A stretch of DNA of 50,564 nt from JADGAU01 sp045047105 (GCA_045047105.1 JASFYQ010000059.1:1-50564), one strand, 5' to 3'; shown: positions 1-9,161, numbered from the stretch's first letter. The notes: a model not told the origin generated them from the letters alone. Made by a program: numbers and translations.

Positions 1-865
1 GCAGGGTGTTTAAACAATGCTCGGTTAAGCGTTGATAGTGCTGAATAAATTGTTGTAGCTGTTGTTGATTTAATAAGGCCAGGGATTGCTTGTTTTGTTG
101 GTATGGCTGCTGTTCCTGTAATTTTTGCTCCTGCAACATGCGCCACTGATAAACCATTTCAAAATCAGGAATTTTAAGCATTAATAGCCAGTTTATTAAG
201 CTAAAAAGCTGCTGGTATTTATTGTTTAATTGCTGATTCCAGTTATTTCGCCATAATTGCTGTGCATCCTGATATTGTTCTAAATCATTAATTGGTTTAA
301 TTAAGCTGTCTGGAGCTAAGGCAGTTGCACCAATACACCAGCCTTCAAATAAAATAATACTGGGGCGCTGAGTAATTTTAGTCCATTGATGTTTGGGCTT
401 TCTATCATCTGTTGATTTATCAAAAACAGGGATAAGTAAGTGCTCACCTTCAGTCATATTTTTTAAATCAGCAAAGGTTTTTAGGGCCAGATTAATATCA
501 TGGGTTCCTGGTACTCCCCGTGTTTTAAATAACGGATGTATGGTTTGAGCTAATTGTTCTCTTTCCTTTTTAGTAAAATAAAAGTCATCAATAGAAATTA
601 TCACCACCGAGTGCTTGTTTTTTGTGTCCAGGCTTTCTATTTCCAACAATGTTTTAAGAAACAGGCAACAGGTGGATTTACCTGAGCCCTGAGCCCCATT
701 AACTCCAATAATGCTAAAGTCTTGTTGTATTGATAGTTGATTAATTGCCTTAACAATGGGTATAAAGTATTTCTCTATATCCTCTTTATAGGACTTGGGT
801 AACTGCTGTTTTAGGATTAAATGAGATAGTTGCTGCTCAACTGTGCTTAATGCTGAAGTTTTCAT
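1..865 (-). CDS. P-loop kinase of the D-glycerate 3-kinase / YggC-like family (partial, 3' end beyond window)
   Basis: Reading leftward from ATG at 865 the frame is open for 288 codons to the window edge. The N-terminal part carries a Walker A motif (GVNGAQGSGKSTC, about residues 54-66), then a Walker-B-like stretch VVIISIDDFYFTKKE and the segment HPLFKTRGVPGTHD. That combination is typical of the glycerate-kinase/phosphoribulokinase-like kinases (yeast GLYK, E. coli YggC). Family members are about 240-320 residues, so little is missing. The likely reaction is ATP-dependent phosphorylation of D-glycerate or a similar small alcohol in the cytosol; the substrate is not proven by sequence. It is divergent from the hemerythrin-GGDEF gene, with 112-130 bp between the starts. 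Confidence 0.75.
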   Translation of the reverse strand, partial: MKTSALSTVEQQLSHLILKQQLPKSYKEDIEKYFIPIVKAINQLSIQQDFSIIGVNGAQGSGKSTCCLFLKTLLEIESLDTKNKHSVVIISIDDFYFTKKEREQLAQTIHPLFKTRGVPGTHDINLALKTFADLKNMTEGEHLLIPVFDKSTDDRKPKHQWTKITQRPSIILFEGWCIGATALAPDSLIKPINDLEQYQDAQQLWRNNWNQQLNNKYQQLFSLINWLLMLKIPDFEMVYQWRMLQEQKLQEQQPYQQNKQSLALLNQQQLQQFIQHYQRLTEHCLNTL

Positions 866-928
866 GATATATATCCTATTTTCCCTATATTATATGCCCA
901 GATACTCACACTTTTTAATTAAATTAGA

Positions 929-934
929 TATAAT
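929..934 (+). promoter_or_regulatory. Candidate -10 element (TATAAT) upstream of the hemerythrin-GGDEF gene
   Basis: A perfect TATAAT lies about 60 bp before the probable ATG of the next plus-strand gene, in the intergenic stretch shared with the leftward kinase gene. I see no good -35 hexamer at 16-18 bp. The region is very AT-rich, so a chance match is possible. Confidence 0.3.
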
Positions 935-995
935 ATACCCTCATATAAAACAAGTTAATTATCAATAATTTATTTAGGTGGTAAGACAAACTGAT

Positions 996-3248
996 ATGGA
1001 AAACTTAGGTTGGAATGATGGTATGAGTGTTGGTATAGAATCCATCGATAATGACCATAAAAAAATTTTTTCCATTATTGCTAAAATTATTGATGCTTCC
1101 CATGATATGCTCACCGATGAGCTTCTTAATGATATTTTTTCTGATCTAGAATATTATGCTCAAAGCCATTTTCATAGGGAAGAACTGCTTATGGAAAAGA
1201 TTGGATATAAACATCTGCAGTTACACAAACAAACCCATAATAAATTTATTGAAAAAATACCTGAATTAAAAGCACAATTATTAACTAATAATAGCTATGA
1301 TGTGGCAGAAGAAATTAATTTATTTTTACATCATTGGTTAATTGACCATATACTTGTTACCGATATGGATTATGCCTCTGATTATTATCACTATAAATTA
1401 AAAAATACCAAAGACAGCAAAGCTGCAGATAGCACTTTTTTTCAGCAAGTTTCACAATGGCTGTGTCGACACTTTACGCTTACTCAGCGAATATTTATTT
1501 CTGCTTTATTACCTATAATTGGACTGCTGATTTTAAGTTTTATGATTTTAAAGGATAACTATCAGTTATATACTAATGTAAAAGCACTTGCAGAAATTAG
1601 CCCTATAGTTGCACAGATAAATACGCTTACCCATAGCTTACAACTAGAACGAGGTCTATCTACGGGTTTAATAAGCTCAAATTACCAACAATTTTATCCA
1701 GAATTAGTGCAAAGAAGGCAAGCAACCGATCAGCTTTTTAAGCTATTTTTTGTCCAACTAGAGCGGCAATCAAAAAAGCTATTATTTTCGAGCTCTTCTT
1801 TAATGAAGGTACAGTTTAATTCAAAAAATGAGCATAATAATTTTTTTGATATTGCACTATTAAAGCAAGATCTATCCTTAATAATAAAACAGCGTAAACA
1901 AATTGATAAACAACAGGGCAGTATTACACAATTAAAATCCTCATATACACAGTTTATCCGCCATCTTTTAGCTATACAAAGGCATTTAGCCCACATAAAT
2001 ATGGACACTAAATTAGCAAATAGTATTATTGCAATCAGTGCTATATTAAATTTTAAAGAAATTCTGGGTCAGGAACGTGCATTAGGTACAGCGATTATTG
2101 AGCAAAGTAATGCAGATATAAAAAAGTTAAATCGAGCTAATCTTTTTAATCGTATTAAGTTGTTTAATACTCTGCATGGACAAAATCACTTTTTATTAGA
2201 ATCATTTTATTATTCTGCCAGTGAAGATCAAAAATATATTTTTGGTTCATTTTCCATTAATGAGCTGATTGATGGTTTTTTAGATGAAATTGAAAACTAT
2301 ATAGAGACGGGTAAAAGTACATCTTATAGTGATAAACAATGGTTTGATAGCATTTCCTTAAAAGTGAATGAATTAAAAATAATTAGCGATAAGCTCATTG
2401 TTTTATTAGATCAGCAGCTGGAACAACAATTAGCTTATTACCTCAAGCGATATTATTTAATAATGTTTATATTATTGGTATGCATAGCCATTAATATTCT
2501 ATTTTTACTGATATTAAATTACAGTATTATTAATCCCATCCAACATATTACTTCTGCTCTAAATAAAATTACCTCTGGAGATAAAAGCCAGCAATTTTAT
2601 AATCACTTTGCTCATGATGAAATGACTTCCATTCATCAGGCGTATGAGAAATTGCGTAGGAAATTATTACAAAGTGATATTGCTGAAGATATTATTCGCC
2701 AGCAAAATGAATCTATAGAATTAAGAAAAGGTAAACAAAAATACTATAGAGAATTGGCAACAATAGATAGCCTGACTGGAGCCATAAACCGCCGTAGTTT
2801 TGATGAAATTATTGATACAGAAATAAAGCAGCTAAAACTGGGAGATCATAAACTCTCTATTATGATGTTAGATATTGATTATTTTAAAAAAGTAAATGAT
2901 AAATATGGGCATGCTATTGGTGATGAGGTATTAAAAGGTTTTTATCAGATTTGCTATAACATTATGAGAGCTTCCGATCTAATTGCTCGTATAGGGGGAG
3001 AAGAATTTTCTATTATCATGCCACAAACCAGTTTGGCACAGGCAACTATTTTTGCTGAGCGACTACGTGAGGTTATAGAAAAGACAGCTATTGATCAAAA
3101 CAAGAGTATCAATATAACGGTGAGTATTGGTGTTGTGGAATGGAATAATAATAGCTTTAAAAATAAATCAGACTTTTTGAAATATGCAGATGATTTATTG
3201 TATAAAGCTAAACACTCTGGACGAAATTGTGTAACAACTTCACTTTAG
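996..3248 (+). CDS. Diguanylate cyclase with N-terminal bacteriohemerythrin and NIT-like sensor domains
   Basis: A membrane signalling enzyme that should make cyclic di-GMP. Residues 1-130 form a bacteriohemerythrin domain (NDHKKIF, HFHREELLM, HLQLHKQTH and HHWLIDH...D supply the di-iron ligands). A transmembrane helix follows near 165-185. The extracytoplasmic region contains LQLERGLSTGLI, the signature of NIT (nitrate/nitrite sensing) domains. A second helix (about 490-510), a HAMP region and a C-terminal GGDEF domain with intact GGEEF (RIGGEEFSII) follow. The frame is also open from GTG at 978, but hemerythrins normally begin M-x-x-x-x-W, so I prefer ATG 996, with AGGTGG upstream at 976-981. 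Oxygen/redox sensing by the di-iron site and nitrate sensing by NIT are family-level inferences. Confidence 0.88.
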   Translation: MENLGWNDGMSVGIESIDNDHKKIFSIIAKIIDASHDMLTDELLNDIFSDLEYYAQSHFHREELLMEKIGYKHLQLHKQTHNKFIEKIPELKAQLLTNNSYDVAEEINLFLHHWLIDHILVTDMDYASDYYHYKLKNTKDSKAADSTFFQQVSQWLCRHFTLTQRIFISALLPIIGLLILSFMILKDNYQLYTNVKALAEISPIVAQINTLTHSLQLERGLSTGLISSNYQQFYPELVQRRQATDQLFKLFFVQLERQSKKLLFSSSSLMKVQFNSKNEHNNFFDIALLKQDLSLIIKQRKQIDKQQGSITQLKSSYTQFIRHLLAIQRHLAHINMDTKLANSIIAISAILNFKEILGQERALGTAIIEQSNADIKKLNRANLFNRIKLFNTLHGQNHFLLESFYYSASEDQKYIFGSFSINELIDGFLDEIENYIETGKSTSYSDKQWFDSISLKVNELKIISDKLIVLLDQQLEQQLAYYLKRYYLIMFILLVCIAINILFLLILNYSIINPIQHITSALNKITSGDKSQQFYNHFAHDEMTSIHQAYEKLRRKLLQSDIAEDIIRQQNESIELRKGKQKYYRELATIDSLTGAINRRSFDEIIDTEIKQLKLGDHKLSIMMLDIDYFKKVNDKYGHAIGDEVLKGFYQICYNIMRASDLIARIGGEEFSIIMPQTSLAQATIFAERLREVIEKTAIDQNKSINITVSIGVVEWNNNSFKNKSDFLKYADDLLYKAKHSGRNCVTTSL

Positions 3249-3270
3249 ATAGTTGTTACTATCTATTTTA
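3246..3270 (+). terminator. Weak hairpin overlapping the stop codon of the GGDEF gene
   Basis: The 7-bp inverted repeat TAGATAG/CTATCTA around a 6-nt loop is followed by TTTTA. The left arm includes the TAG stop. The stem is AT-rich and short, so termination efficiency is doubtful. Confidence 0.4.
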
Positions 3271-3371
3271 AGTATACATTATATGCTTTTGTTTTTTTTA
3301 ATAAAATAAAAATTAAAGTATTAATTTTTAAAGCCGATAGGGGTTTCAAGCAATAACAATTAGGAAATGAA

Positions 3372-5432
3372 ATGAACGGATTAAAGAATATTTCTATTAA
3401 AACAAGTCTTTTAACATCCATTTTTATTTTAGGTGGATTTTTAATTATTAATATAGGCTACACCATTGTAACTGTTTATCAACCGCAAAATATTCGAGCT
3501 CAGGGCTTTGAAAAAGCGAATCAATTAGCTGATTATATTATTGCCTCCACCGTTGAAGAAGCTAAAGAGCGAGGTTTTACTGCAGGTTATATAGCAAGCT
3601 TTAGAAGTGGAAAGACTTCTGATAGTACTATTCGAAGTAAAATTGACCAGTTTCGAACTAAGGGCTATTCCAATGTGCAAAAAGCATTTGAACTGGCTCA
3701 GCAACTTGCAGATATACAATGGGGTGGTGCAGAGTTTACTGATGCTTTACAAATAACTAAAAATAGTTGGCGGGAATTAAACAGAGTAAGGCAAACAGTG
3801 GATAAGCATGGCAGTATAACAAGTATTGCCTGGGTAAAAACCATGTCTCAATTTATTCAGGATTTTACTAATTTACGTCAATTTGCATTTGTACCAGCAA
3901 ATCACCTCGAGGGGGCTATTTATAACAATGGCATTATTAAACATGCCATCTGGGCAATTAGTGAATATGCTGGTCGAGAGAGGGCGATTATAGCCTCAAT
4001 TATTGCTTCAGCAAAACCCATTAATGCCGAGCAATTACTCACTTTGGCTAAATATAGAGGTATTGTTGAGTTTCAATTGGGTTATGTAGAAAATATGGCT
4101 CTCCCCTTAGTAACTAATAAACAGCATCAACAATATGCAATTGCAAATAATAAAAACTGGTCACAAATTAAGAGTAATTTTTTAGGTAGTTATCAGCAAT
4201 TGCGAGAACAAGTTTATGAAGCTGGAAAAACTGGAAAATATCCAGTTTCCTCAGCACAATGGCTTACTCAGGCAACCAGTGCTATTAATGGTATTTTAAA
4301 TTTTAATTTACAGGTTACTATGGATGCCCAACGTCACACAGATAGTTTGGGCAGTGATGCAAGGTCATCGTTCTGGAAAGCGATAAGTATAGCGGTAGTT
4401 GCTGTACTGGTATTGCTTATTGCTTTTGTTGCAATTCAATCCATTATTTTTCGTATTTCTGAGTTAAAAGATATTTTTGTTAAAGTGGTTGATAATAAAG
4501 ATGTAAGTTTACGAGTAGATGCAAGTGGTAATAATGAGTTAAGTCAGTTATCTATGGCATTTAATACCATGATTGAACGTATGCAAGAGTTAATATCACA
4601 TATTAATCATTCCTCAAACCAGATTAATAGTAGCGTACAGCTTTCAATTGAGAATACTCATTTAAGTAATGAGGGAATTAGCAAACAAGAAGTTGATATA
4701 GAGCAATTAGCTACTGCAATGAATGAAATGGTTACCTCTATTGAAAATATTGGTGAAAGTACTCAGCATTCAGCTAAAAATTCATCTGCAATTAATGAGG
4801 ATGTAAAACAAAGTGGTGAAGTAATGCAAAATACCGCTAGCTCTATCCATGAGTTGGGAAATAATATAGAACAAGCATCGGAGGTTATTAATCAACTTGC
4901 CAGCGACAGCCAGGAAATTGGACATGTACTAGAGGTAATTAAAGGCATAGCAGAACAAACAAATTTATTGGCTTTAAATGCGGCTATTGAGGCTGCAAGA
5001 GCAGGAGAACAAGGCCGTGGTTTTGCTGTAGTTGCAGATGAAGTACGAAACCTGGCAGGAAAAACCCATGAATCTACTGAAGATATCCAGAATATGATTG
5101 AGCGCTTACAGTCACAAAGCAAAAAAGCTACACTGGTGATGCAAAAAAGTTTAGAGCAGTCATCAGATGCTATTATTCATGTTAATTCTGCAGATAAGAC
5201 GCTTACTGAAATTATTGCATCAATGACTACAATAACCCAGATGAATGCTCAAATTGCCGTAGCAACAGAGCAACAGGGAAGTGTAGCTGATGAAATAAAT
5301 AGCAATGTGTCTTCTTTGCAAATGGTGGCAGAGGATAATCGGGGTTTATCACAGAAATCTTTTGATTCCATGTCACAAATAGTGGAGGAAATGAAAGGCC
5401 TGGTTACTTTGGTGCAGCAATACCATAGTTAG
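3372..5432 (+). CDS. Methyl-accepting chemotaxis protein with a NIT-like periplasmic sensor
   Basis: A 686-residue chemoreceptor. One transmembrane helix lies at about 12-34 and a second at about 335-357. Between them is a roughly 290-residue helical periplasmic domain with EEAKERGFTAGYIAS and YAGRERAIIASIIAS, two arginine motifs typical of NIT domains. HAMP follows, then a cytoplasmic signalling rod. The kinase-contact hairpin (EQTNLLALNAAIEAARAG, GRGFAVVADEVR) is intact near 527-560. There is no recognisable C-terminal CheR-binding pentapeptide. It follows the hemerythrin-GGDEF gene on the same strand after a 123-bp gap, so two NIT-type sensors sit side by side, one feeding c-di-GMP and one feeding chemotaxis. 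Ligand (nitrate/nitrite or another anion) is inferred from family. Confidence 0.9.
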   Translation: MNGLKNISIKTSLLTSIFILGGFLIINIGYTIVTVYQPQNIRAQGFEKANQLADYIIASTVEEAKERGFTAGYIASFRSGKTSDSTIRSKIDQFRTKGYSNVQKAFELAQQLADIQWGGAEFTDALQITKNSWRELNRVRQTVDKHGSITSIAWVKTMSQFIQDFTNLRQFAFVPANHLEGAIYNNGIIKHAIWAISEYAGRERAIIASIIASAKPINAEQLLTLAKYRGIVEFQLGYVENMALPLVTNKQHQQYAIANNKNWSQIKSNFLGSYQQLREQVYEAGKTGKYPVSSAQWLTQATSAINGILNFNLQVTMDAQRHTDSLGSDARSSFWKAISIAVVAVLVLLIAFVAIQSIIFRISELKDIFVKVVDNKDVSLRVDASGNNELSQLSMAFNTMIERMQELISHINHSSNQINSSVQLSIENTHLSNEGISKQEVDIEQLATAMNEMVTSIENIGESTQHSAKNSSAINEDVKQSGEVMQNTASSIHELGNNIEQASEVINQLASDSQEIGHVLEVIKGIAEQTNLLALNAAIEAARAGEQGRGFAVVADEVRNLAGKTHESTEDIQNMIERLQSQSKKATLVMQKSLEQSSDAIIHVNSADKTLTEIIASMTTITQMNAQIAVATEQQGSVADEINSNVSSLQMVAEDNRGLSQKSFDSMSQIVEEMKGLVTLVQQYHS

Positions 5433-5458
5433 TATGAAGTAGCTGGTATTTAAAGGTT

Positions 5459-6979
5459 TTAGAATTCTCTGCGAATAACCATTAGAGTAATATCATCATA
5501 AATCTGTTGTTTGCCAATATGCTGGTATAAATCAGTTAAAATATTAGCATGTATATTTGTAACAGATTGGTTGATATTGTTTAGTGCCTGTTCACAGAGT
5601 TTTTCTATACCATAGAAGTTGCCAGAACAGTCTTCAGCTTCTGGAATTCCATCGGTATAAAGAACCACTGTATCACCAATATCCAGTTGAATTTTATGAC
5701 TATTAAGAAAAGGGCTAATATCTTCTTCCAGACCTAAAGGAAAACCCAGGTCTATAGTATCTATTCGCTCAATTTCGGTAGCTCCCTTTCGCAGCAATAA
5801 CAACTCTTCGTGTTGACCACAAATATCTAATACGCCGTCTTGATAAGAGGTGAGAATAAAGGTCAGATTTTTATCAGAATTAATGCGTTGCAGATTGTCA
5901 TAAATTATTTTGTTTAATACGGCGACAAATTTAGGTAAATCTGTTTCACCTGCAACCGCCATAGTGCGAACAGCTGTTTGGATCATCATCATTACTACGC
6001 TACTTTCAAGGCCATGCCCGGTAACATCTCCAATACTCAGAAAATAACGCTGATGATATTTTAATACATCGTAATAGTCTCCACCTGCTTCTTCTGCTGG
6101 ATACATACTGGCAATAATAGCTAAACCAGGTATATTATTTAGTTCTGCTGTTGCGGGTAAGATCATTTGTTGTAATTGATGGGTTACCGCAAGTTCTGCT
6201 CCCATGCGTACATTTTCTTCTCGGCTTTTAAATAGTTCATCGGTGCGTAAAACAATGGTTTCTTCTAAACTCACATTTGCAAGTTCAAGCTGCTGTAATA
6301 AGGAAGTGACTTTTTTATCCTGACGAATAATAATTAAAACCACAACGACTAAAATTACCGCAGAGAGTAATATAGTCGCTAAAATCAGCATTAATATGTT
6401 TGCACGGGTTTTTTTAATCGCAACGGCTGATTCAGAAACAGCTGATTCAGCTATACTTTGTTGTAATTGCTTCATGTTTTGTAAATCTGCAATAACCTGG
6501 GTATTAATTTTTTGCGCTATTAGAATATTAGCCCGAGCCCGTTTTTTATTTTCATCCAGGACGGCATTAATTACTGTATCCAGAAATGGCTGAGCCTGTT
6601 TTAAAATTTTTCTTTGTTTTTCAAGTTGTTGGAGTTGATGAGAGGTTAGGCCCATGTTTATCAAATTTTTTCGGGCAAGGATAAATTTTCCTGCCAGGAG
6701 GCTATATTTAATACTTATTTCATCAATTTCAAAGGGATCTATAATGTGAATGGAGGTGTGTAATAAAATCATTCGTTCATTGATTGCATTAATCATGCTA
6801 TCAATATGTTTGGCTTTGATATTATTTTTCTCAACTACGGTTCTTAAGCGTTCATTGAGAGAATTAATATTATCGAGTCCAATTTTTGTGGTAATGGCAA
6901 GTAGAGCAATAATTACCACATAAGTAGCGACAATCAGGCTTACGTGTTTATGTAGCAGCTTATTGGTTGGAGATTTCAT
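5459..6979 (-). CDS. Membrane-bound SpoIIE/PP2C-type serine phosphatase
   Basis: 506 residues: an N-terminal transmembrane helix (about 11-34), a helical periplasmic 4HB-type sensor, a second helix (about 195-216, VILVVVVLIII), a short coiled coil, and a C-terminal PP2C-type domain. The metal-binding motifs EEAGGDYYDV, SIGDVTGHGLESS and VLYTDGIPEAED are intact. It should dephosphorylate the STAS protein encoded just upstream in the same leftward operon (22-bp gap), resetting a partner switch in response to a periplasmic signal. The arrangement is analogous to the SiaA/SiaB/SiaC/SiaD module of Pseudomonas. It converges with the chemoreceptor gene, 26 bp away. Confidence 0.88.
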   Translation of the reverse strand: MKSPTNKLLHKHVSLIVATYVVIIALLAITTKIGLDNINSLNERLRTVVEKNNIKAKHIDSMINAINERMILLHTSIHIIDPFEIDEISIKYSLLAGKFILARKNLINMGLTSHQLQQLEKQRKILKQAQPFLDTVINAVLDENKKRARANILIAQKINTQVIADLQNMKQLQQSIAESAVSESAVAIKKTRANILMLILATILLSAVILVVVVLIIIRQDKKVTSLLQQLELANVSLEETIVLRTDELFKSREENVRMGAELAVTHQLQQMILPATAELNNIPGLAIIASMYPAEEAGGDYYDVLKYHQRYFLSIGDVTGHGLESSVVMMMIQTAVRTMAVAGETDLPKFVAVLNKIIYDNLQRINSDKNLTFILTSYQDGVLDICGQHEELLLLRKGATEIERIDTIDLGFPLGLEEDISPFLNSHKIQLDIGDTVVLYTDGIPEAEDCSGNFYGIEKLCEQALNNINQSVTNIHANILTDLYQHIGKQQIYDDITLMVIRREF

Positions 6980-7001
6980 TTAATAAAAGTGAATGTGCAA
7001 A

Positions 7002-7355
7002 CTAGTTAATAACTACCTGCATTGCTGGGAAAAGTCGTTGTAAATTTTTTAAAGATTTACCCTGCCAGGGAATGAGTTTGGAGCCAATGATACAAATTTC
7101 AAGCTGTTGATTTTCTTTTGCGGTACCACGTGCCTCAATAATAAACTTGGATAACATTGCTATGCCAGAGCTATTTAAAAATTCTAATTGGCATAGATCA
7201 AGACTCATTTTTTTAGCATTGTTTAAACATTGTTTTAATACATCAAAAATAAGTGCATACTCGTCCAGCCCATTTAATCGTAAAGAACCACTGAGCATTA
7301 CTTGATGTGTAACCTCATTGTATTCTAGTACATAATTTTCATTTTCAATCTTCAT
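7002..7355 (-). CDS. STAS-domain anti-sigma-factor-antagonist-like protein (slr1659-type)
   Basis: 117 residues with the fold pattern of a STAS domain. The stretch LDLCQLEFLNSSGIAML contains the expected phosphoacceptor serine (S62 or S63 in N-S-S-G). It lies between the kinase-like gene and the SpoIIE phosphatase gene, so a phosphorylation/dephosphorylation cycle on this protein is the natural reading. The start is ATG 7355. The sequence matches my memory of the cyanobacterial slr1659-like regulators better than classical SpoIIAA. The output partner is unknown; the diguanylate cyclase at the head of the operon is the obvious candidate. Confidence 0.75.
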   Translation of the reverse strand: MKIENENYVLEYNEVTHQVMLSGSLRLNGLDEYALIFDVLKQCLNNAKKMSLDLCQLEFLNSSGIAMLSKFIIEARGTAKENQQLEICIIGSKLIPWQGKSLKNLQRLFPAMQVVIN

Positions 7356-7375
7356 TTTTTGCCTTGGCTATTTGT

Positions 7376-7430
7376 TATTAAGTGGATTGTTATTAAGTGG
7401 ATTGTTATTAAGCGGATGGTTATTAAAATG
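7376..7430. repeat. 15-bp tandem repeat, three copies plus a partial
   Basis: The unit TATTAAGTGGATTGT is repeated exactly twice (7376-7390, 7391-7405), then with two changes (7406-7420), then a partial copy. It fills almost the whole gap between the STAS gene start (7355) and the kinase gene stop (7436), so it lies in the transcribed intercistronic spacer. Confidence 0.9.
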
Positions 7431-7435
7431 TTTTA

Positions 7436-8032
7436 TTATACGGGTAGTCTAACTTCTGTGGTAATCTCAGAATATTCTGGATAATTAATGAACTGCCATG
7501 CAAGTTTTACATTATAGTCATTTAACATGGTTAAAAAACCCAGGCCAGAAGAACTCTTTCCAATTGCACTGGCTTCTAGTTGTTCTACATACATTTCCAT
7601 TGGGTTGCTCTGGTTTACTTTATCAGCAAAATTTTTATATATTTGCGCCTGTTCAATTCCTGAGGTGTTTTTTTCAGTAATAATAATTTCATTTTCTTCT
7701 AAAAAAAGACAAATACATATAGGTTTTACTAAAGCATCATTACTGTATTTCATTGCATTTTCTAATAATTCATTTGCAATATAGGAAACTGCAGATTTTA
7801 TTTCTGCCTGACGAGATATGGATTCTGGGTCAGACTCATTTTTTGGAAAAAAGGTAGTGATATAGTCGCCCATAAAATCAGCAGATAATCCATTATTTCT
7901 CCATCTTTCTTTCAACGAGATAGAGTTAGGCTGAAATCCAAGTTGTAAATATTCTCCACCAGTTGACAGGTTTTTAATATCTGAAAAGTTTCCAACTAAT
8001 CCACTTTGTTCTATCATATTTTTCTTCTTCAT
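7436..8032 (-). CDS. Anti-sigma-factor-type serine kinase / HATPase-like regulator (slr1658/SiaB-type)
   Basis: 198 residues. The central part contains the N-box-like NELLENAMKYSND, and the C-terminal part has SSGLGFLTMLNDY resembling a G-box, so a GHKL ATP-binding fold is likely. Proteins of this type phosphorylate a STAS partner on serine; the partner is presumably the adjacent 117-residue protein. Its ATG overlaps the stop codon of the diguanylate cyclase gene (TAATG at 8034-8030), indicating translational coupling. The match to SiaB/slr1658-like regulators is by pattern; catalytic activity is inferred. Confidence 0.72.
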   Translation of the reverse strand: MKKKNMIEQSGLVGNFSDIKNLSTGGEYLQLGFQPNSISLKERWRNNGLSADFMGDYITTFFPKNESDPESISRQAEIKSAVSYIANELLENAMKYSNDALVKPICICLFLEENEIIITEKNTSGIEQAQIYKNFADKVNQSNPMEMYVEQLEASAIGKSSSGLGFLTMLNDYNVKLAWQFINYPEYSEITTEVRLPV

Positions 8033-9066
8033 TATATGTGACTGTCACTTAAATTTTTACCATTTTCTACCCTATTTCTACCATTATACTTGGCAATATA
8101 TAATTGTGTGTCTGCTTTATCAAATAAAGTAGATGGTTTAAGTTTTGAATCGGGAATAACCGTAGCAACACCAATACTAAAAGTGACGACACTTGAAATT
8201 GAATCTGGGTGTTTAATAGCTAAATTTTCAATAGTTTTTCGAATATTCTCTGCTAAATTAGTTGCATTGTTTATATCACTCTGAGGTAATAAAACTATAA
8301 ATTCTTCGCCGCCATAACGTGCAATAGTATCTTCACAGCGTTTAGGTATATTAGTTAAAGCAGTAGCAATTTGCTTTAAACAAGCATCTCCAGAAAGATG
8401 ACCTAATGAATCATTATAGTTTTTAAAGTGATCTATATCTAGTACCAGCATAGATAAAGGTGTTTGGTTGCGGGCGTTACGATGCCACTCTTTTTCTAAA
8501 GTTTTATCATAACATCGCCGATTACAAATGCCTGTTAATGCATCGGTCATTACCTGTTGTTCAACAGAGGAAAGTTGTTGCTCCATTTGTGATGAAATTT
8601 CATCCCCATGTGTTGCAATGGTTTCTACCAGAAGTTCTAAATCTTCTTTTTGGCGGTTTAAATTTAGCACCATAGATTGCAGCTTCAATTCTATGTTGTT
8701 ACGCTCACCAATCTCACTATTTAATTGCTTATTTACCTGATAGAGTTCATTTTGAATGGCGTCGCCATGCTCTATAGCGGTGTATAAAGCAATTTCTAAA
8801 TCTTGCTTTTGCAGCTTAATGGTTGCTACTAATTGAGTCAGAGTTTCTTCTGCACGTAGTTTCTCTTTTATTTCCAGTTTGAGTTGTTCATTTACTGAAT
8901 TGAGTTGCTGCTCAATTAAGTCACCATGCTCCATGGTAGTTATTAGAGCAATCTCTAAATCTTCTTTTTGGGTACTGAGTAAATTGATAGTATTTTTAAT
9001 TGAGTCAGATGTAATCCTATCATCTTTAATCTGAGGATCAATTTTATTTTTATGAGTGACTAGCAT
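8032..9066 (-). CDS. Soluble diguanylate cyclase with three 53-residue coiled-coil repeats
   Basis: 344 residues and no transmembrane segment. Residues 33-165 contain three copies of a unit beginning Q-K-(E/Q)-D-L-E and containing H-G-D, at 33, 86 and 139, an exact 53-residue period. They look like helical coiled-coil modules. The GGDEF domain (about 173-340) has the intact active motif RYGGEEFIVL. It is the first gene of the leftward operon DGC-kinase-STAS-phosphatase and is probably its output, by analogy with SiaD. A possible leftward -10 (TAATAT on the minus strand, 9121-9116) is placed so that the FNR-type palindrome at 9142-9161 would be centred near -42. Confidence 0.85.
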   Translation of the reverse strand: MLVTHKNKIDPQIKDDRITSDSIKNTINLLSTQKEDLEIALITTMEHGDLIEQQLNSVNEQLKLEIKEKLRAEETLTQLVATIKLQKQDLEIALYTAIEHGDAIQNELYQVNKQLNSEIGERNNIELKLQSMVLNLNRQKEDLELLVETIATHGDEISSQMEQQLSSVEQQVMTDALTGICNRRCYDKTLEKEWHRNARNQTPLSMLVLDIDHFKNYNDSLGHLSGDACLKQIATALTNIPKRCEDTIARYGGEEFIVLLPQSDINNATNLAENIRKTIENLAIKHPDSISSVVTFSIGVATVIPDSKLKPSTLFDKADTQLYIAKYNGRNRVENGKNLSDSHI

Positions 9067-9141
9067 TTTTATTATACTATTATTAGATTTTTTTCAATTG
9101 TAGTTTATTCCTTCTATATTACAAAATTTATTTTTAGTTAC

Positions 9142-9161
9142 TTATTGATCGAGATCAATAA
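9142..9161. promoter_or_regulatory. FNR/ANR/CRP-family operator between the cyclase operon and the idr operon
   Basis: The core TTGATCGAGATCAA matches the FNR/ANR consensus TTGAT-N4-ATCAA exactly. The symmetry extends to 9-bp arms either side of a 2-bp centre (9142-9161). It is about 300 bp before idrP1 and about 80 bp from the start of the leftward diguanylate cyclase gene. Relative to a minus-strand -10 at 9121-9116 it would be a class II activator position, near -41.5/-42.5. It may serve the leftward operon, the rightward operon or both. The motif is seen directly; oxygen control is inferred. Confidence 0.8.
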
